Positions 48,501 through 56,999 of a stretch of DNA of 64,000 nucleotides are shown in pieces. The notes below the pieces were generated by a model that was not told the origin of the DNA, did not search any database, and saw only the letters and a program-made list of their open reading frames with translations. The position numbers and the translations under genes are program-made. Position 1 is the first letter of the stretch; the number at the start of each line of letters is the position of its first letter. Source of the stretch: Caenorhabditis remanei (Eukaryota > Nematoda > Chromadorea > Rhabditida > Rhabditidae); the NCBI RefSeq assembly GCF_010183535.1, contig NC_071328.1:1984001-2048000 (forward strand), in the 5' to 3' direction.

Positions 48501-51402
48501 ATAAGGGAAACGTTGAGAAACTGATGGCCTAGAAATCAAAAATTTGGGAAAACTAGGTCATGCTCGCTTAGGGTAGCGGCCTAGAAACAAAAGAACGAGA
48601 GTTAGGCCACCGATATGTGGTGATGACAAAAATGCGTTCCCACGATGTGGAAACACGCAAAAAAAGGGATGAGTAAGTGTGTGCCTAAAGTGGTCTCTTT
48701 TTCTCACCGAACTAGCCCAAATTCTTCCGGTTCCTTCCATTGGAATCGTGGGTAATTTCGGACGGAATGTGGGTTGAGGAGAGACAATTTAGAGTGTGTT
48801 TACGTAACTGACAAGAATTAGAATCGACTCGGTTTAAGAACCGAGTGCTTGAACCGCCCGTTTTATAACTGGTTGCACATCGGAACCGCCCGTTTTAGCA
48901 GAACGAAATCTACCAAAATCGGTCATTTTACAACTAGGACGATTGAGAACCGCTCCTTTTTGGAAAATTGTCGTTTCAAAACTTGAACTCCTTTTCAGAA
49001 CCGAGTGTTGTGTAAACTGGAATCGCATCCGTTCTAGAACCGCCCGTTTTAGAACCACAAACCGATCGAAAATCGGTCATTTTATAACTAGGACGTCTAA
49101 GAACCGCTCGTTTTTGAAAATTCTCGTTTAAAAACTGGTCTGAAATCACCATTTCTAGAACCGCCCGTTTTAGCACCACAAACCGATCGAAAATCGGTCA
49201 TTTTATAACTAGGACGTCTAAGAACCGCTCGTTTTTGAAAATTCTCGTTTCAAAACTAGTCTGGAATCACCTATTCTCGAACCGCCCGTTTTATAACTGG
49301 TACACATTGGAACCGCCTGGTCATTCTACAACTAGGACGATTTAGAACCGCCCATTCTGAAAAGTTATAGTTTCAAAACTGAAACTCCGTTTAAGAACCG
49401 AATACTAGATCTTCCCGTTTTATAACTGGTTGCACAATGAAACCGCCCGTTTTAGAACCACAAATCGAGCCCAAAATCGAGCAATTTTACAACTAGGACG
49501 TCTAAGACCCGCCCATTTTACCGCCAAATTCCCAATTTTTCTCATAATTTCCATATCATTCTTACCCGACATCATCCTTCCTCCTCCACCACCACCATTA
49601 AATATCGATCGTTTACTCTTGTGTGTATTTGATCTACTAACTGATGTCCCATTCCTTCGATGCGGTTTCACTGGTTGCTGGCCGAGTTTTCGACCGTCTG
49701 AATACTCGGCTAACGCTTGATGCACTGCTTCCACACGGATTTCTGAAAAATGGAATAATTTAGATCATACTTGAAAACCGGGCCGGCTCGTAACTCGCTT
49801 CAAAACGAATGTTATGAGCTGAAAAATATACCAAATTGTAGATCTCGACGAGTTCTATGCCCGTGACCTACTACGGGCCGGATGGCTATTCGTTAATATG
49901 CCGCGGGCCGGGCTAGAATGGCTTTTTTGGTCATTTTCGCGTTTTTTGTCACTTTTTCCCGGCCTGCGGCACATTAACGAATAACCATCCGGCCCGTATT
50001 ATATCAGTGACATAGAACTCGCTGAGATCTACATTTTGATATATTTTTCAGCCCATAAAATTGAGTTTGAAGCGAGTTACGCGCCGGCCCGTTTCGGCCC
50101 GTTTTGCAATGGAAAATTTAGATTTTTTAGGGAAAATCGATAGAAAAATTCCCGAATTCTTACCCGAATGATATCTATCCTCGTCTCGTGTCACCCGTCT
50201 CTGATTCCGTCGCATCGATCGGGAATTCGGTGATGCTGCTGGTGGGTCCGATGGTTGGAGGGCTGGAAAATTGGAGATTTTAGAGGAGAATTTTTTGGGA
50301 AATTGAGAATATGTTTCAAAATGTGTATTCCCACTATTTTTTTACAGTTTTGGGACCAAAAAATCGCTCAAAAATTCTGATTTTCTGACAATTTTTCGAG
50401 ATTTTTTTTAATATACTTTTACAGATAAAACCACCGTTTTTTCCTAAGAATCGTCCATTTTTTCGGACTGAAAATTTGGGTTTTTTGGGATTTTTTCCAG
50501 GGGTTTTCAGTATTTTCTATAGGAATGTCCATATTTTTCTTCATGTTTTGAAACATATTCTCAAATTCCCGAAATTCAAATATCAGGGGCGGTTTTCGAT
50601 AGAAAAACTGTGTCTTTTAACTAAAAAATCTCAAAAATCTTCATAAATAACTGAAAAACCGTTTAAAAAAAATAAATTTTGGACGATTTTCAGGGAAAAA
50701 TATGGTCAAAACATCAAAAATCCGCATTTTGACAATTTCTGGTTCGAAAACCAAATTTTAATTTTTGAATTTTTTTTTACTTTTTTGAGTTTTTTTTTGG
50801 AAAAAGTAGTTTTTGACCAAAACTTGAAATTGAATCAAAATTTTAATGTTTATGATAATTTTAGATTTTTCACCCTATTTTTTCGAAAAATTTCAAATAA
50901 AATTTAGTAAAAAATGGGTACCCACTTTTGAATCCGGGCCGAGAGAAAAATCGGCCCGGCCCGTCGGCCCAGGCGGGCCGGACCGATTTGTGACAAGTCT
51001 GGTGAAAACCTATTCAAAAAATTCGTCCAAATCTCGAAAAATTGTCAAAAAGACCCAGCATTTTTGACCGATTTTTCGTTCCGAAACTGCAAAAATAGTG
51101 GAAATCCTGTGAATTTTAGATGATTTTCAGGCGAATACCGGGGTTTTCACCCGAAAAAACTCTATTTTTTGCATTGGAGCGCAATTTCTAAAGATTTTTT
51201 TTGAATTTTCTCGATTTTTCGAATTAAAAAATCAATTTTCCTCACCAATTACAGTATTCTGTGTTGTCTTAAACGGTGCCAGCAACGCATCCCGTTTCTT
51301 ATCGTATCCCTTCTTCGTGATATCCCCCTCACTCAATTCCAACTCCAATTCGGCCAGTTTTTCCCGAATTTCGTCGGGTAGTGTGGGGTCCGGTTCGTTC
51401 AT
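21529..51402 (-). CDS. dip-2: DIP2 (disco-interacting protein 2) orthologue, long isoform
   Basis: Exons in order: 51402-51246, 50262-50164, 49742-49566, 43058-42954, 42202-42039, 41153-41001, 39365-39200, 38759-38704, 31833-31132, 30177-30009, 29016-28499, 27655-27191, 25745-25434, 24517-22962, 21781-21529. All phases agree, giving 1683 residues. Residues 1-50 form the DMAP1-binding domain (KLAELELELSEGDITKKGY). Residues 50-360 are low-complexity linker. Two adenylate-forming (AMP-binding) domains follow, at about 390-980 and 1085-1683, ending LNPIYVAYHM. Activation loops are degenerate (TTGNDGTVKG near 617; FSINSSGQLQG near 1263), as is usual for DIP2. DIP2 proteins are linked to lipid metabolism and, in worms, to restraint of neurite sprouting. 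A splice acceptor 17 bases before the ATG suggests trans- or 5'UTR splicing. No frame breaks. Confidence 0.97.
21975..22920 (-). repeat. Longest CGCCAG repeat cluster
   Basis: More than fifteen units of AACGCGTCAACGTCACGCCAG and variants fill the dip-2 intron 21782-22961, all in one orientation. The linkers between units are also related to one another (GGAATTTCGAATATT). Confidence 0.88.
22510..22529. repeat. Fragment of dip-2 exon inside the next intron
   Basis: Twenty bases identical to 23438-23457 in the large coding exon (CGTGGAGGGCTCCGGACCAG). It lies among CGCCAG repeat units, outside any reading frame. Confidence 0.85.
24580..25375. repeat. GGTGGCC repeats in the dip-2 intron 24518-25433
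   Basis: Alternating AAAAGTTCGGCCACC and GTGGCCTAACTTTCGC units, often as tight inverted pairs (25197-25260). They fill almost the entire intron. Confidence 0.85.
25785..26740. repeat. GTGGCCTAGAAACCC repeats in dip-2 intron
   Basis: A variant of the family in which the unit is GGTGGCCTAGAAACCCAAAA with the inverted partner TCGGCCACCAAAG. The intron 25746-27190 also holds the exon-derived fragment at 26576-26608. Confidence 0.8.
26576..26608 (-). repeat. Copy of a dip-2 exon end in the following intron
   Basis: Thirty-three bases matching 27197-27229 (the end of exon 27655-27191, coding EQKPNCSEEEA) with two changes. The copy is not followed by a donor. Confidence 0.85.
26753..27184. mobile_element. 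CGGAAGTCGG element abutting a dip-2 splice donor
   Basis: Starts CAGAGTTGCGCGGAA and runs through arrays of CGGAAGTCGGAAGT up to within six bases of the exon at 27191; the repeat directly follows the GTGAGT donor on the minus strand. The right terminal repeat is missing. The interior at 26963-27035 is the reverse complement of 10550-10628. Confidence 0.75.
27665..28495. repeat. GTGGCCTAGGAACC repeats in dip-2 intron
   Basis: The intron 27656-28498 consists mostly of GGTGGCCTAGGAACCAAA and TAGGCCACCAAAG units in mixed orientation. No coding sequence. Confidence 0.8.
29095..31080. repeat. CTTGTCCACG-GGA-TACACG repeat cluster
   Basis: Two dip-2 introns (29017-30008 and 30178-31131) hold about fifteen copies of a 20-bp unit, GTGTAGTCCTCGTGGACAAG or its reverse, spaced 90-130 bases apart and separated by AATCGGTTGAAATCGGT-like linkers. 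Orientation is forward before about 29960 and reverse after about 30370. Confidence 0.87.
30593..30812 (-). repeat. Exact 110-bp tandem duplication
   Basis: 30593-30702 and 30703-30812 appear identical, each carrying one ACTTGTCCACGTGGAGTACA unit and its linker. Identity over 110 bases in a diverged cluster implies a very recent event or an assembly duplication. Confidence 0.85.
32137..32335. mobile_element. hAT-like MITE, CGGAAGT type, complete
   Basis: Terminal repeats CAGAGTTTCGCGGAA and TTCCGCGCAACTCTG enclose units of CGGAAGTCGGAAGT. Perfect 8-bp target duplication CTATGAGG at 32129-32136 and 32336-32343. It lies in the dip-2 intron between exons 38759-38704 and 31833-31132. Confidence 0.93.
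32345..34240. other. dip-2 intron, mostly unstructured
   Basis: AT-rich sequence without an exon I can support. It has scattered copies of CCAGATGTCC and GTGTCCAGGCATCC words (33297-33720) and a poly-T run near 34020. A related word, GACATCTGGATGT, occurs at 17453. Confidence 0.5.
34255..34600 (-). repeat. CTTGTCCACG repeats, second cluster
   Basis: Four units (34259, 34362, 34469, 34568) in reverse orientation with the same linkers as the cluster at 29-31 kb, in the long dip-2 intron. Confidence 0.8.
35041..35183. mobile_element. 143-bp TATTAG/CTAATA MITE, copy 1
   Basis: Ends TATTAGCACGGCAC and GTGCCCAGCTAATA, with an inner GCG(C/T)TCTACC / GGAGCGCAGTTG pair. Copies at 41701-41844 (right end diverged) and 52591-52733, the latter also exactly 143 bp. 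The ends suggest TA target duplication. Confidence 0.8.
35187..35802. mobile_element. hAT-like MITE with CGGCAACT minisatellite
   Basis: Terminal repeats CAGGGCTGTGCGGCAAC and GTTGCCGCACAGCCCTG enclose CGGCAACTCGGCAACT arrays at each end and an AT-rich centre. Perfect 8-bp target duplication TAATAGAC at 35179-35186 and 35803-35810. It inserted at the edge of the 143-bp MITE. Confidence 0.93.
36290..36530. mobile_element. Fragment of the TTAACGAATAACCA palindrome family
   Basis: Shares GTTAATGTGC, CACATTAACGAATAACCA and GATCTACAATTTGGTATA with the larger element at 49766-50115, and ends TTGCAAGTATG at 36528 like the GGCCCGG-type elements. Confidence 0.55.
37039..37665 (-). CDS. dip-2: dip-2 alternative first exon, short isoform
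   Basis: An open frame of 209 codons starting MSTEHPSRVYFPSMALRKTR and ending TIHELA, followed by the donor GTGAGA. It lies in the 6.9 kb intron before exon 31833-31132 and joins that exon in phase 0 (RPRSKPLQDYY), just as exon 38759-38704 does. It lacks the DMAP1-binding domain but would keep both adenylate-forming domains. The exon is serine- and charge-rich with acidic stretches, codon use fits a real exon, and a GC-richer upstream flank is present. Expression is inferred, not seen. Confidence 0.82.
37670..37930 (-). promoter_or_regulatory. Candidate internal dip-2 promoter
   Basis: Single-copy, GC-richer flank directly upstream of the alternative first exon. It contains a (GA)n run near 37819, CAGCTG near 37843 and a GGGAAAATTTTTTCCC palindrome near 37915-37930. 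It stands out from repeat-rich sequence on both sides. Confidence 0.45.
38120..38540 (-). repeat. CGCCAG repeats with GCCACGCCCACT words
   Basis: Units AAAACGCGCCAAAGACGCGCCAG alternate with GGCCACGCCCACTCAGGGGGCC blocks (38057, 38368) in the intron 37040-38703 upstream of the second alternative promoter. Confidence 0.75.
38800..40940. repeat. Mixed-orientation CTGGCGCGCC repeat clusters
   Basis: Dip-2 introns 38760-39199 and 39366-41000 carry about twenty-five units. Forward runs lie at 38800-39170 and 40500-40940, and a reverse run at 39465-40150. 40150-40330 is a single-copy purine-rich gap. Confidence 0.85.
41701..41844. mobile_element. 143-bp TATTAG MITE, copy 2 (diverged)
   Basis: Matches the copy at 35041-35183 through TATTAGCACGACACGC, ACCGAAACCG and GAGAGACTCAGAGAAAA, but the right end reads GCGCGGAGATAACA instead of CAGCTAATA. 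Confidence 0.75.
42365..43745. repeat. TTGGCTGCGTAGCGACTCA repeat family
   Basis: Units at about 42374, 42489, 43206, 43621 and 43719 are forward and one at 43494 is inverted, in the introns on both sides of the exon 43058-42954. CTGGCGCGCC units occur at 42640-42925 and 43330. The 43206/43494 pair could fold. Confidence 0.75.
43539..43565. mobile_element. Possible deleted remnant of a CAGAG-type MITE
   Basis: Twenty-seven bases starting CAGAAGTCGAAATTCC and ending GCAACTCTG, flanked by CTTCGAAC and GTTCGGAC (6 of 8 identical). It looks like two ends of the CGGAAGT type joined by internal deletion. Confidence 0.4.
43846..44206 (-). CDS. dip-2: dip-2 alternative first exon, mid-length isoform
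   Basis: Starts MIIAVTSVPASVARNPHKA and runs 120 codons of proline/serine-rich sequence (PPPPSPTTRRPASQLPPSPK). It ends T|GTGAGT in phase 1, the same phase as exon 49742-49566, so it joins exon 43058-42954 in frame (SSSEDEDSINGG). No good acceptor leads into it, so it is best read as an alternative start; a cassette exon is less likely. It would drop the DMAP1-binding domain but keep part of the linker. Confidence 0.75.
44210..44400 (-). promoter_or_regulatory. Candidate promoter for the 44206 dip-2 start
   Basis: Single-copy flank with a TGATTGATTGATT run just before the ATG and a GGAGGAGGAGGAGG purine block (43430s-type repeats absent). Promoter role inferred only from position. Confidence 0.35.
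44691..45086. mobile_element. Palindromic MITE, about 395 bp
   Basis: Arms of about 170 bases: AAAACTGTTAGAAATCGGTGGCC at the left mirrors GGCCACCGATTTCTAGCAGTTTT at the right, and the inner parts pair GCTGACGACGTGATGATTC with its complement. It thus combines the GGTGGCC and GATTCTGAATC repeat families in one hairpin. A smaller related hairpin lies at 44415-44580. Confidence 0.82.
45245..45545. other. Single-copy stretch in dip-2 intron
   Basis: Sequence without the local repeat words, containing a CCCCCCC run near 45320 and purine-rich blocks. No ORF or splice pair in frame with dip-2 is seen. Confidence 0.35.
45561..45877. mobile_element. hAT-like MITE, GGGCCGGGCC type, complete
   Basis: Ends CAGACTTGCAACGGGCC and CTTGCAAGTCTG with GGGCCGGGCC arrays at both sides. 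Perfect 8-bp target duplication GTTTAAAG at 45553-45560 and 45878-45885. Confidence 0.93.
46376..47905. repeat. GCTGACGACGTGAGGATTCTGAATC family
   Basis: Units at about 46378, 46480, 46570, 46690, 47370 and 47803 in the dip-2 intron 43059-49565, some inverted. The stretch 46745-46960 between them is single-copy and pyrimidine/purine-rich on opposite strands, like promoter sequence. Confidence 0.7.
48050..48480 (-). other. Single-copy island with (CT)n runs in dip-2 intron
   Basis: Contains CTCTCTCTCTCTCT runs at 48088-48101 and 48220-48240 and GC-richer sequence between. It resembles nematode promoter flanks. No first exon that joins dip-2 in phase is seen nearby. Confidence 0.3.
48838..49540. 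repeat. Tandem GAACCGCCCGTTTTA repeat, period about 121 bp
   Basis: Blocks starting TAGAACCGCCCGTTTTAG at about 49033 and 49155 are nearly identical over 121 bases. Diverged copies extend from 48838 to 49540, up to the donor of exon 49742-49566. Each block carries GAACCGCTCGTTTTT and ACAACTAGGACG sub-units. Confidence 0.87.
49766..50115. mobile_element. GC-rich palindromic element with 8-bp target duplication
   Basis: Long inverted repeat with arms of about 130 bases: GGCTCGTAACTCGCTTCA mirrors TGAAGCGAGTTACGCGCC, and GGATGGCTATTCGTTAA mirrors TTAACGAATAACCATCC. Flanked by ATTTAGAT at 49758-49765 and 50116-50123. The left end CATACTTG...CCGGGCC matches the GGCCCGG elements; the right end is altered. 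Lies in the dip-2 intron 49743-50163. Confidence 0.75.
50920..51001. mobile_element. Truncated GGCCCGG-type element
   Basis: Carries GGCCCGGCCCGTCGGCCC and ends TGACAAGTCTG at 51001, but no matching left end is visible. Confidence 0.55.
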
Positions 51403-51419
51403 TTTCTGCTCTGTTATTT

Positions 51420-51421
51420 CT
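51420..51421 (-). other. dip-2: Splice acceptor 17 bases before the dip-2 ATG
   Basis: TTTTTTGCAG on the minus strand, followed by 17 bases and the ATG at 51402. No upstream donor in phase was found, so SL trans-splicing or a 5'UTR intron are the options. The open frame upstream of this site is not needed for DIP2 homology. Confidence 0.5.
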
Positions 51422-52229
51422 GCAAAAAATGGATTTCGCAATGAGCACAAAATGAGCACAAAAAGCGTCATGAATTGTTGAAGAGCAAGAAAGCAATTGT
51501 CTCATTTCTAGAGAAGGGCACTCTATAAATGTCAAGAGGCATCGAATGGATAAGTGGGTTCGCAATAGAGCGCGGTTGCATATGTACTGAAAAATTCAAA
51601 AAATTCGAAAATAAAAACATTTTTTGATGATTTTTTTCAGAATTTGCTCTAATTCTGAATAATACTCGAAAGTTTGACATTTTCGCGATAAAATTTCAAA
51701 AAATTTGAATTTTGGCGCCAATTACCCACGGAGCGCATTTGCATATTCCTGGAATTTCAAAGTAAAAAAAAATGTATAATTTAAAAAGTCCGGTATAGCG
51801 CATTGAGGAACTCAGAAGTTCGGTGGAGAGTAGTTACAAAATTTTGGTTTTTTGTGGTATTTTGGAGAAAAAAACTCTCAAAACAGAGTTAGTCCAGTAG
51901 AGCGCATTTTCACTATCCCAAATTTAAGACTTTCCGGTTTTGAGCTGCTTTTCTGATGAAAAATGCTCGAACTTTTTTGGTGGCCTAGAAACCAATAAAA
52001 CGAGAAAGTTAGGCCACTGAGCTTCAACAAGTCTTGGAGCTTCTTATCGGTGGTCTAGAAAACTCAACTCTTGGAAACCTAGTCCACCGGAAAAAATTTG
52101 CGACGTTTGACACTAAATATGCGCCCTCAGATGGCCTAGAAATCCAAGACTCGGCCAACGATATCTTCTATTGAATTTACTGTGCAAAATAGCAAAAAAC
52201 ACATATTCTGATTTCCTAGAGACTCGAAA

Positions 52230-52513
52230 TATTAGAAGACAACTCCTCTTACAACTGCGCCCCATCGCAAACGAGAGAATATCGGCGAGAGACGCAGCGT
52301 TTTTTCCTTTTTTCTCGCGCCGACACAGATTTTCACCGTTTTTGACCTATTTTCGCTATTTTTCGGAATAATCTACAAAAAAACTTCTGAAAAACAGCAA
52401 AAATAGGTCAAAAACTGTGTCGGCGCGAGAAAAAAGGGAAAAACTCTGCGTCTCTCGCCGATACCCTCTCGTTTGCGGTGGAGCGCGGTTGTAATAAAAA
52501 TGCTCGGCTAATA
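52230..52513. mobile_element. 284-bp palindrome with TATTAG/CTAATA ends
   Basis: Inverted arms of about 120 bases (CGGCGAGAGACGCAG mirrors CTGCGTCTCTCGCCG; GCGCCGACACAG mirrors CTGTGTCGGCGC) around a short spacer. The ends TATTAG and CTAATA and the inner CTTACAACTGCGC match the 143-bp MITE family. Confidence 0.82.
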
Positions 52514-52590
52514 GAGCGCGTTTGCAGTTTTCAAAAAAAAATACGGTGGAGCGCATTTGGTATCTTCGTAAGATCACTGGAATTTTAAAG

Positions 52591-52733
52591 TATTAGCACG
52601 GCACTCTTCTTGCAACCGCGCTCTACCTCATCCGAAGAAAATAGTGTGCGAAATTGAGAGACACAAAGAAAAAGAAACATTTTTCAAGTGCATTTCGGTG
52701 GAGCGCAGTTGTAAGAACTGTGCCGAACTAATA
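52591..52733. mobile_element. 143-bp TATTAG/CTAATA MITE, copy 3
   Basis: Ends TATTAGCACGGCAC and GTGCCGAACTAATA. Same length and inner order as 35041-35183. A half copy (GGGCACTGTTCTTACAACTG) is at 60449. Confidence 0.85.
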
Positions 52734-52999
52734 CACCTCAAATCCCAAAGAAACCAGAGTCCAATAGAGCGCACATTCCTCTATCTCTCTCCTAGAACTC
52801 GTAAAACCAACTAAAGTTATTCCTCTCCGAGTGAACACAAGACGGAAAAAAGAGTGTAACAAGTGTATCTCTAAGCACACAACTCTGTGTCGGCACCTCA
52901 GGGTTTTTTACAACGAACGAATCTGTCATATCATCATATCTACCCGTCACTTTTTTCTTTTCACTGAACACACAAACCCGTGGGAAAACATGTGTAACA

Positions 53000-54750
53000 G
53001 CGCTCCATTGCACTTGTTTTTGGGAAAACTTAAAATGTCAAAAAAAAAGCAGGAGAAATTGCGCTCTACCGGACTTTTTTTGCCAAAATTTGTGCTTAAT
53101 GGCGCCAGAGTTCATCTAATGCTGTCAGATGGCCAAATGATGAAGAAACTGCGCTCCACTGCACTTTTCGGAAATCTTGGCACAATACCAACTGACTAGA
53201 GGTCCTTAGGAAGTCAGTAATTACGCTCTAACGGACGTTTTTTTTTTCGAAACACAATGCCAACTCGCTTCGGAGAAGTGGTGGCCGCGTTTTTCGCTTG
53301 GTGGCCTAGAAAACCAAGCTCTAGGAAAACTGGTTCAATTTCCTGAGAGAAACAGTTTCAGAAATCCCAAAAAACTTGGTGGCCGAGTTTTCCGCCTGGT
53401 GGCCTAGAAAACCAAAACTAGTCCCCACACTCAAAATTTTCAGTTTCTTATCGAATTTTGTCATTTTTAACCGATTTTTTTCCGATTTTGAGCCCCTCGA
53501 GCCATGGAAACGGGCGGTGCCAAGTGGTGTCTAGGGGAATGGACGCCGTTTTAATCTAATCGAGACGATCTTTTTGGTGGGAAGAGCCGCCCGTCTTCCC
53601 AACTGAAGATATTCTCTTTTATTTACAACGCTATGAGGAATTGAGATGAAATAAGATGAAAATGTGAAAAGATGACTCATTGTTAATTGGTGTGACAGCA
53701 GAGGTGAGGAAGATGGGAGAAGATTGATTGGAAAACGAGAAAATTGTTTGAAAATTGTCAAAATATTGGGAAAATCGGCGGGAAAATGGATTTTTGTCAT
53801 TTTTATTCCATTTTAGGTGAAAATTAAGGACTTTAAAGTCATTTTTCGGTAAAAATTTAGTAAACGATTTCTTGTTACAAAACAATCAGAAATGCGCGCT
53901 GAAAACGCAAGTGCGGCAGGGAGTTGTGGGCGGAGCTTAAACTTCAAGCGGTTGAAATTCAAGCAGAATTTTTGAATTTCATATTAAAATTGATTTTTTC
54001 GACTATTTTTTGTTTGAAATACGAGTTTCAGCCTGAATTTTATCCTAGTTCAAGCTCCGCCCACAGCCCCCTTTAAATATTGACATTTTTATACCAAATA
54101 TAGTGTTTTTTTCTTAATTTTTGCGTTTTTGAGCTGAAAATGATAACTATTGCACAGAAAAAAAACCGATTTAGCAATTGCGCTCTACCAAAAACTACTA
54201 TATAAATGGAAAATTGCTTGTTAGGCAAAAAACGGAAATGTTGAAAAATGAAGTTAAACAACAGAAATTGCACATGTTTTCAAAAATTCAGCTGCTAAAA
54301 TATAAATTAAGTGATTCTTAGTCAAAAATCATCAAAAACTTGAATTTTCAATGAAAAATGCGTCAAAAATGCCGTTTTTTCGCTAAAACCCTTATAAATT
54401 GTTCAGAAATTACGATAAACTTCTATTTTTCTCTAAAAATCAACTAAAAATCGTTTCCATGGAAATTTCCAAAAATTCGGCTACTAAAATGTAAATTAAG
54501 TGATTCTGAGTCAAAAATCATTAAAAATCGTGAATTTTTCATTGAAAATGCGTTAACAACCTTATAACCGTCTAAAAATCACGAAAAACAACAATTTTCC
54601 TTTAAAAATCAACTGAAAATCGTTCAAAACCACCGAAAATTATAAATTATAAATTAAATGATTCTGAGTCAAAAATCATCAAAAAACTTGAATTTTGCAT
54701 GAAAAATGAGCTTAAAACCTCATAAACCGTCCAAAAATCCGGAAACTCTT
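53000..54750. other. Upstream of dip-2, no gene supported
   Basis: AT-rich sequence with single GTGGCCTAGAAAACC units (53300, 53399), dispersed GCGCTCTAC words and diverged direct repeats of the AAATTAAGTGATTCTGAGTC type (54308, 54495, 54656, 55421). Confidence 0.5.
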
Positions 54751-54756
54751 ATTTTC

Positions 54757-54963
54757 ACAGGGGTGCGAGGCGTAAGGTCCGCAGCGAAAAGTTTTGAAAT
54801 TACCGGCCGAGTCGCGATGTGTGTGCGTCGCGTTTTTCATCAAAATATACAAAAAACACACGCTAAACTTGAACTTGGCACTCAGCCAAGTCAGTTTTTG
54901 GCACCGTGCCAACCGCTGAGCGACGGAGCGCGTTTAAGCGACCTTGCGTTTTGCACCCCTGTG
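54757..54963. mobile_element. GC-richer element with CACAGGGGTGC ends
   Basis: Inverted ends CACAGGGGTGCGAGGCGTAA and TTGCGTTTTGCACCCCTGTG, about 26 bases with a few changes, and an ATTTTC direct repeat on both sides (54751-54756, 54964-54969). The interior is GC-rich, with GGCACTCAGCCAAGT and GGCACCGTGCC. Single copy here. Confidence 0.72.
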
Positions 54964-56999
54964 ATTTTCCTCTAAATGTGCACTAAAAATCGTTTGAAAT
55001 CACCGAAAAACACCAAAATTATTTTTGAAATTTCTTGTCGGAACTTTATATTTTCACAGTAGCTTCTACTTTTTGTTATTTTCACACGATGTTTCAAAGT
55101 CTACTTACGCAAACGCGCTTTGTTGAGACTACATTTTTGGTCATATTTTTCTTTCAAAAAATTGGCCTTTCTCGATTATATTTCTCCTTAAAACTATTTA
55201 TTGTCAAAATTCTTCTGTTTGAACAGACAAATTTAGGTAAGCTATTTTTCTCAAAAGAGCGCGTTTGCATAGGTTCACATTGAATTATCGTGTTTTCATA
55301 CTAAATAGAGTGTTATTTTCTGAATTTCTTGTTTTTTTCACGAAAAACTCCGATTTTTCTCTAAAAATCAACCAACAGTCGTTCAAAATCACCGAAAATC
55401 ACCGGAAATAAAAATTATAAATTAAATGATTGTGAGTCAAAAACCATCAAAAAACTTGAATTTTGCATGAAACATGAGCTCAAAACCTCAAAAACCGTCC
55501 AAAAATCCGGAAATACTCTTATTTTCCTTTAAAAATCAACTAAAAATCAACTCAAAATCACTGAAAATCGCTCAAAATCACTGAAAACCGATTTCATTCG
55601 TATTCTCACACAAAAGGTACAAAGAAAGAGAGAGAGTGACCACTCTCTAACACAATCCTTTCTTTGAATAAGTAACAGTAGACGATGGAAGAGAGGAGAA
55701 AGGAGAGCAAATAGAAAGAATTGGAGGAAACATGCGAAGAAGAAGAAGCGTCTTCTTCTTGTAAATACAATAATATTGGGTTCGGAACCATCGGTTTTTC
55801 GTCGGGAATCTAAAATTTGAGCGTTTTCCGTCAAAATTTGATCAAAAATTGATCAAAATTGAGCGAAAATTACGATCAATGCTTTGAAAAATGCAAAAAA
55901 CCTTTAGAAAATAACTATTTTCAACAAAAATAACTTAAAACTTAAATTTTCAGACTGAAAACCGAAGATTTTCAGATTTTTCAGCGCAAAAAGCATCAAA
56001 TTTCGAGCAAAATTAGCATTTTAAAATTCAATTTTCACGTTTTCGTGGCGAGACCCATCTAACAAAAACGGCTATGCGTCTTTGAATCTTACTGTAGATT
56101 GTTTTAATTTTTTTTATTCGGTTTTATCCGATTTTTAACATTTCAGAATCGAATTTTCGTCGAAAAACTGTTAAAATGAGTTTTTATAAGTTAAAAATTG
56201 AACAAATCGTCGAAATTTCTGCAAAAATCGTGGTAGAACTGCGAAAAAACCGCATGAAAACACGAAAAAAACGACATTCTTTGTAGAATTTTACCTAAAA
56301 ATGCAAAAATTCAAAATGAAAAGAAAAATGTACAAAATTCAACAAAAAAAGGTTTTTTGAATTTTGACAAAACTTTGGTAAAACCTCATTTGTCTCCATT
56401 TTCAGAAAAAAGTTTTTAAAAAAATACGATTTTCGAATATAACACAGAGGATTTTCGAATATAACACATTTTGATTTTCAGCAAAAAAAAACACATTAAA
56501 AAAGAGATATTCTGTGCAGAAAAAGGTAGAATTTGACAAAAATTGCATAATAGTCCTAAGAAATCGGAAAAGTCCGGAAAAACGTGATTTTCGGGGGCAT
56601 AAAACTCAATTTTTATGAATTAAAACCCTTTTTTTGTCAAATGTTCACAAAAATTGCTAAATTGGTGCATCGGACCGAATTTATTTGAAAAACAGCAGTT
56701 AATTTAGACAAAAAATCAGTCGTTTTCACAAAAATTGCTAAATGGGTGCAACAGAGCGAAAATAAGCAAAAAAAAAATCAGGAAGTTTTGCGAATTTGGG
56801 TAAAAACGGACTTTAAAAATCGGAAAATCAGTGGTTTCGAAACCAAGTCAAATTGCAAAAATAAATCGATTTCTAACCATCGAAATAACCTTCTTATCAA
56901 CAAAAAAACCGTCTGCCCCGACAGTAACAAGACAACAACAAAATGAGTCATTCCAGTGGAATGATTCCACAGGTGTAGCGGTTTTGGCGCCAAAAAAAA

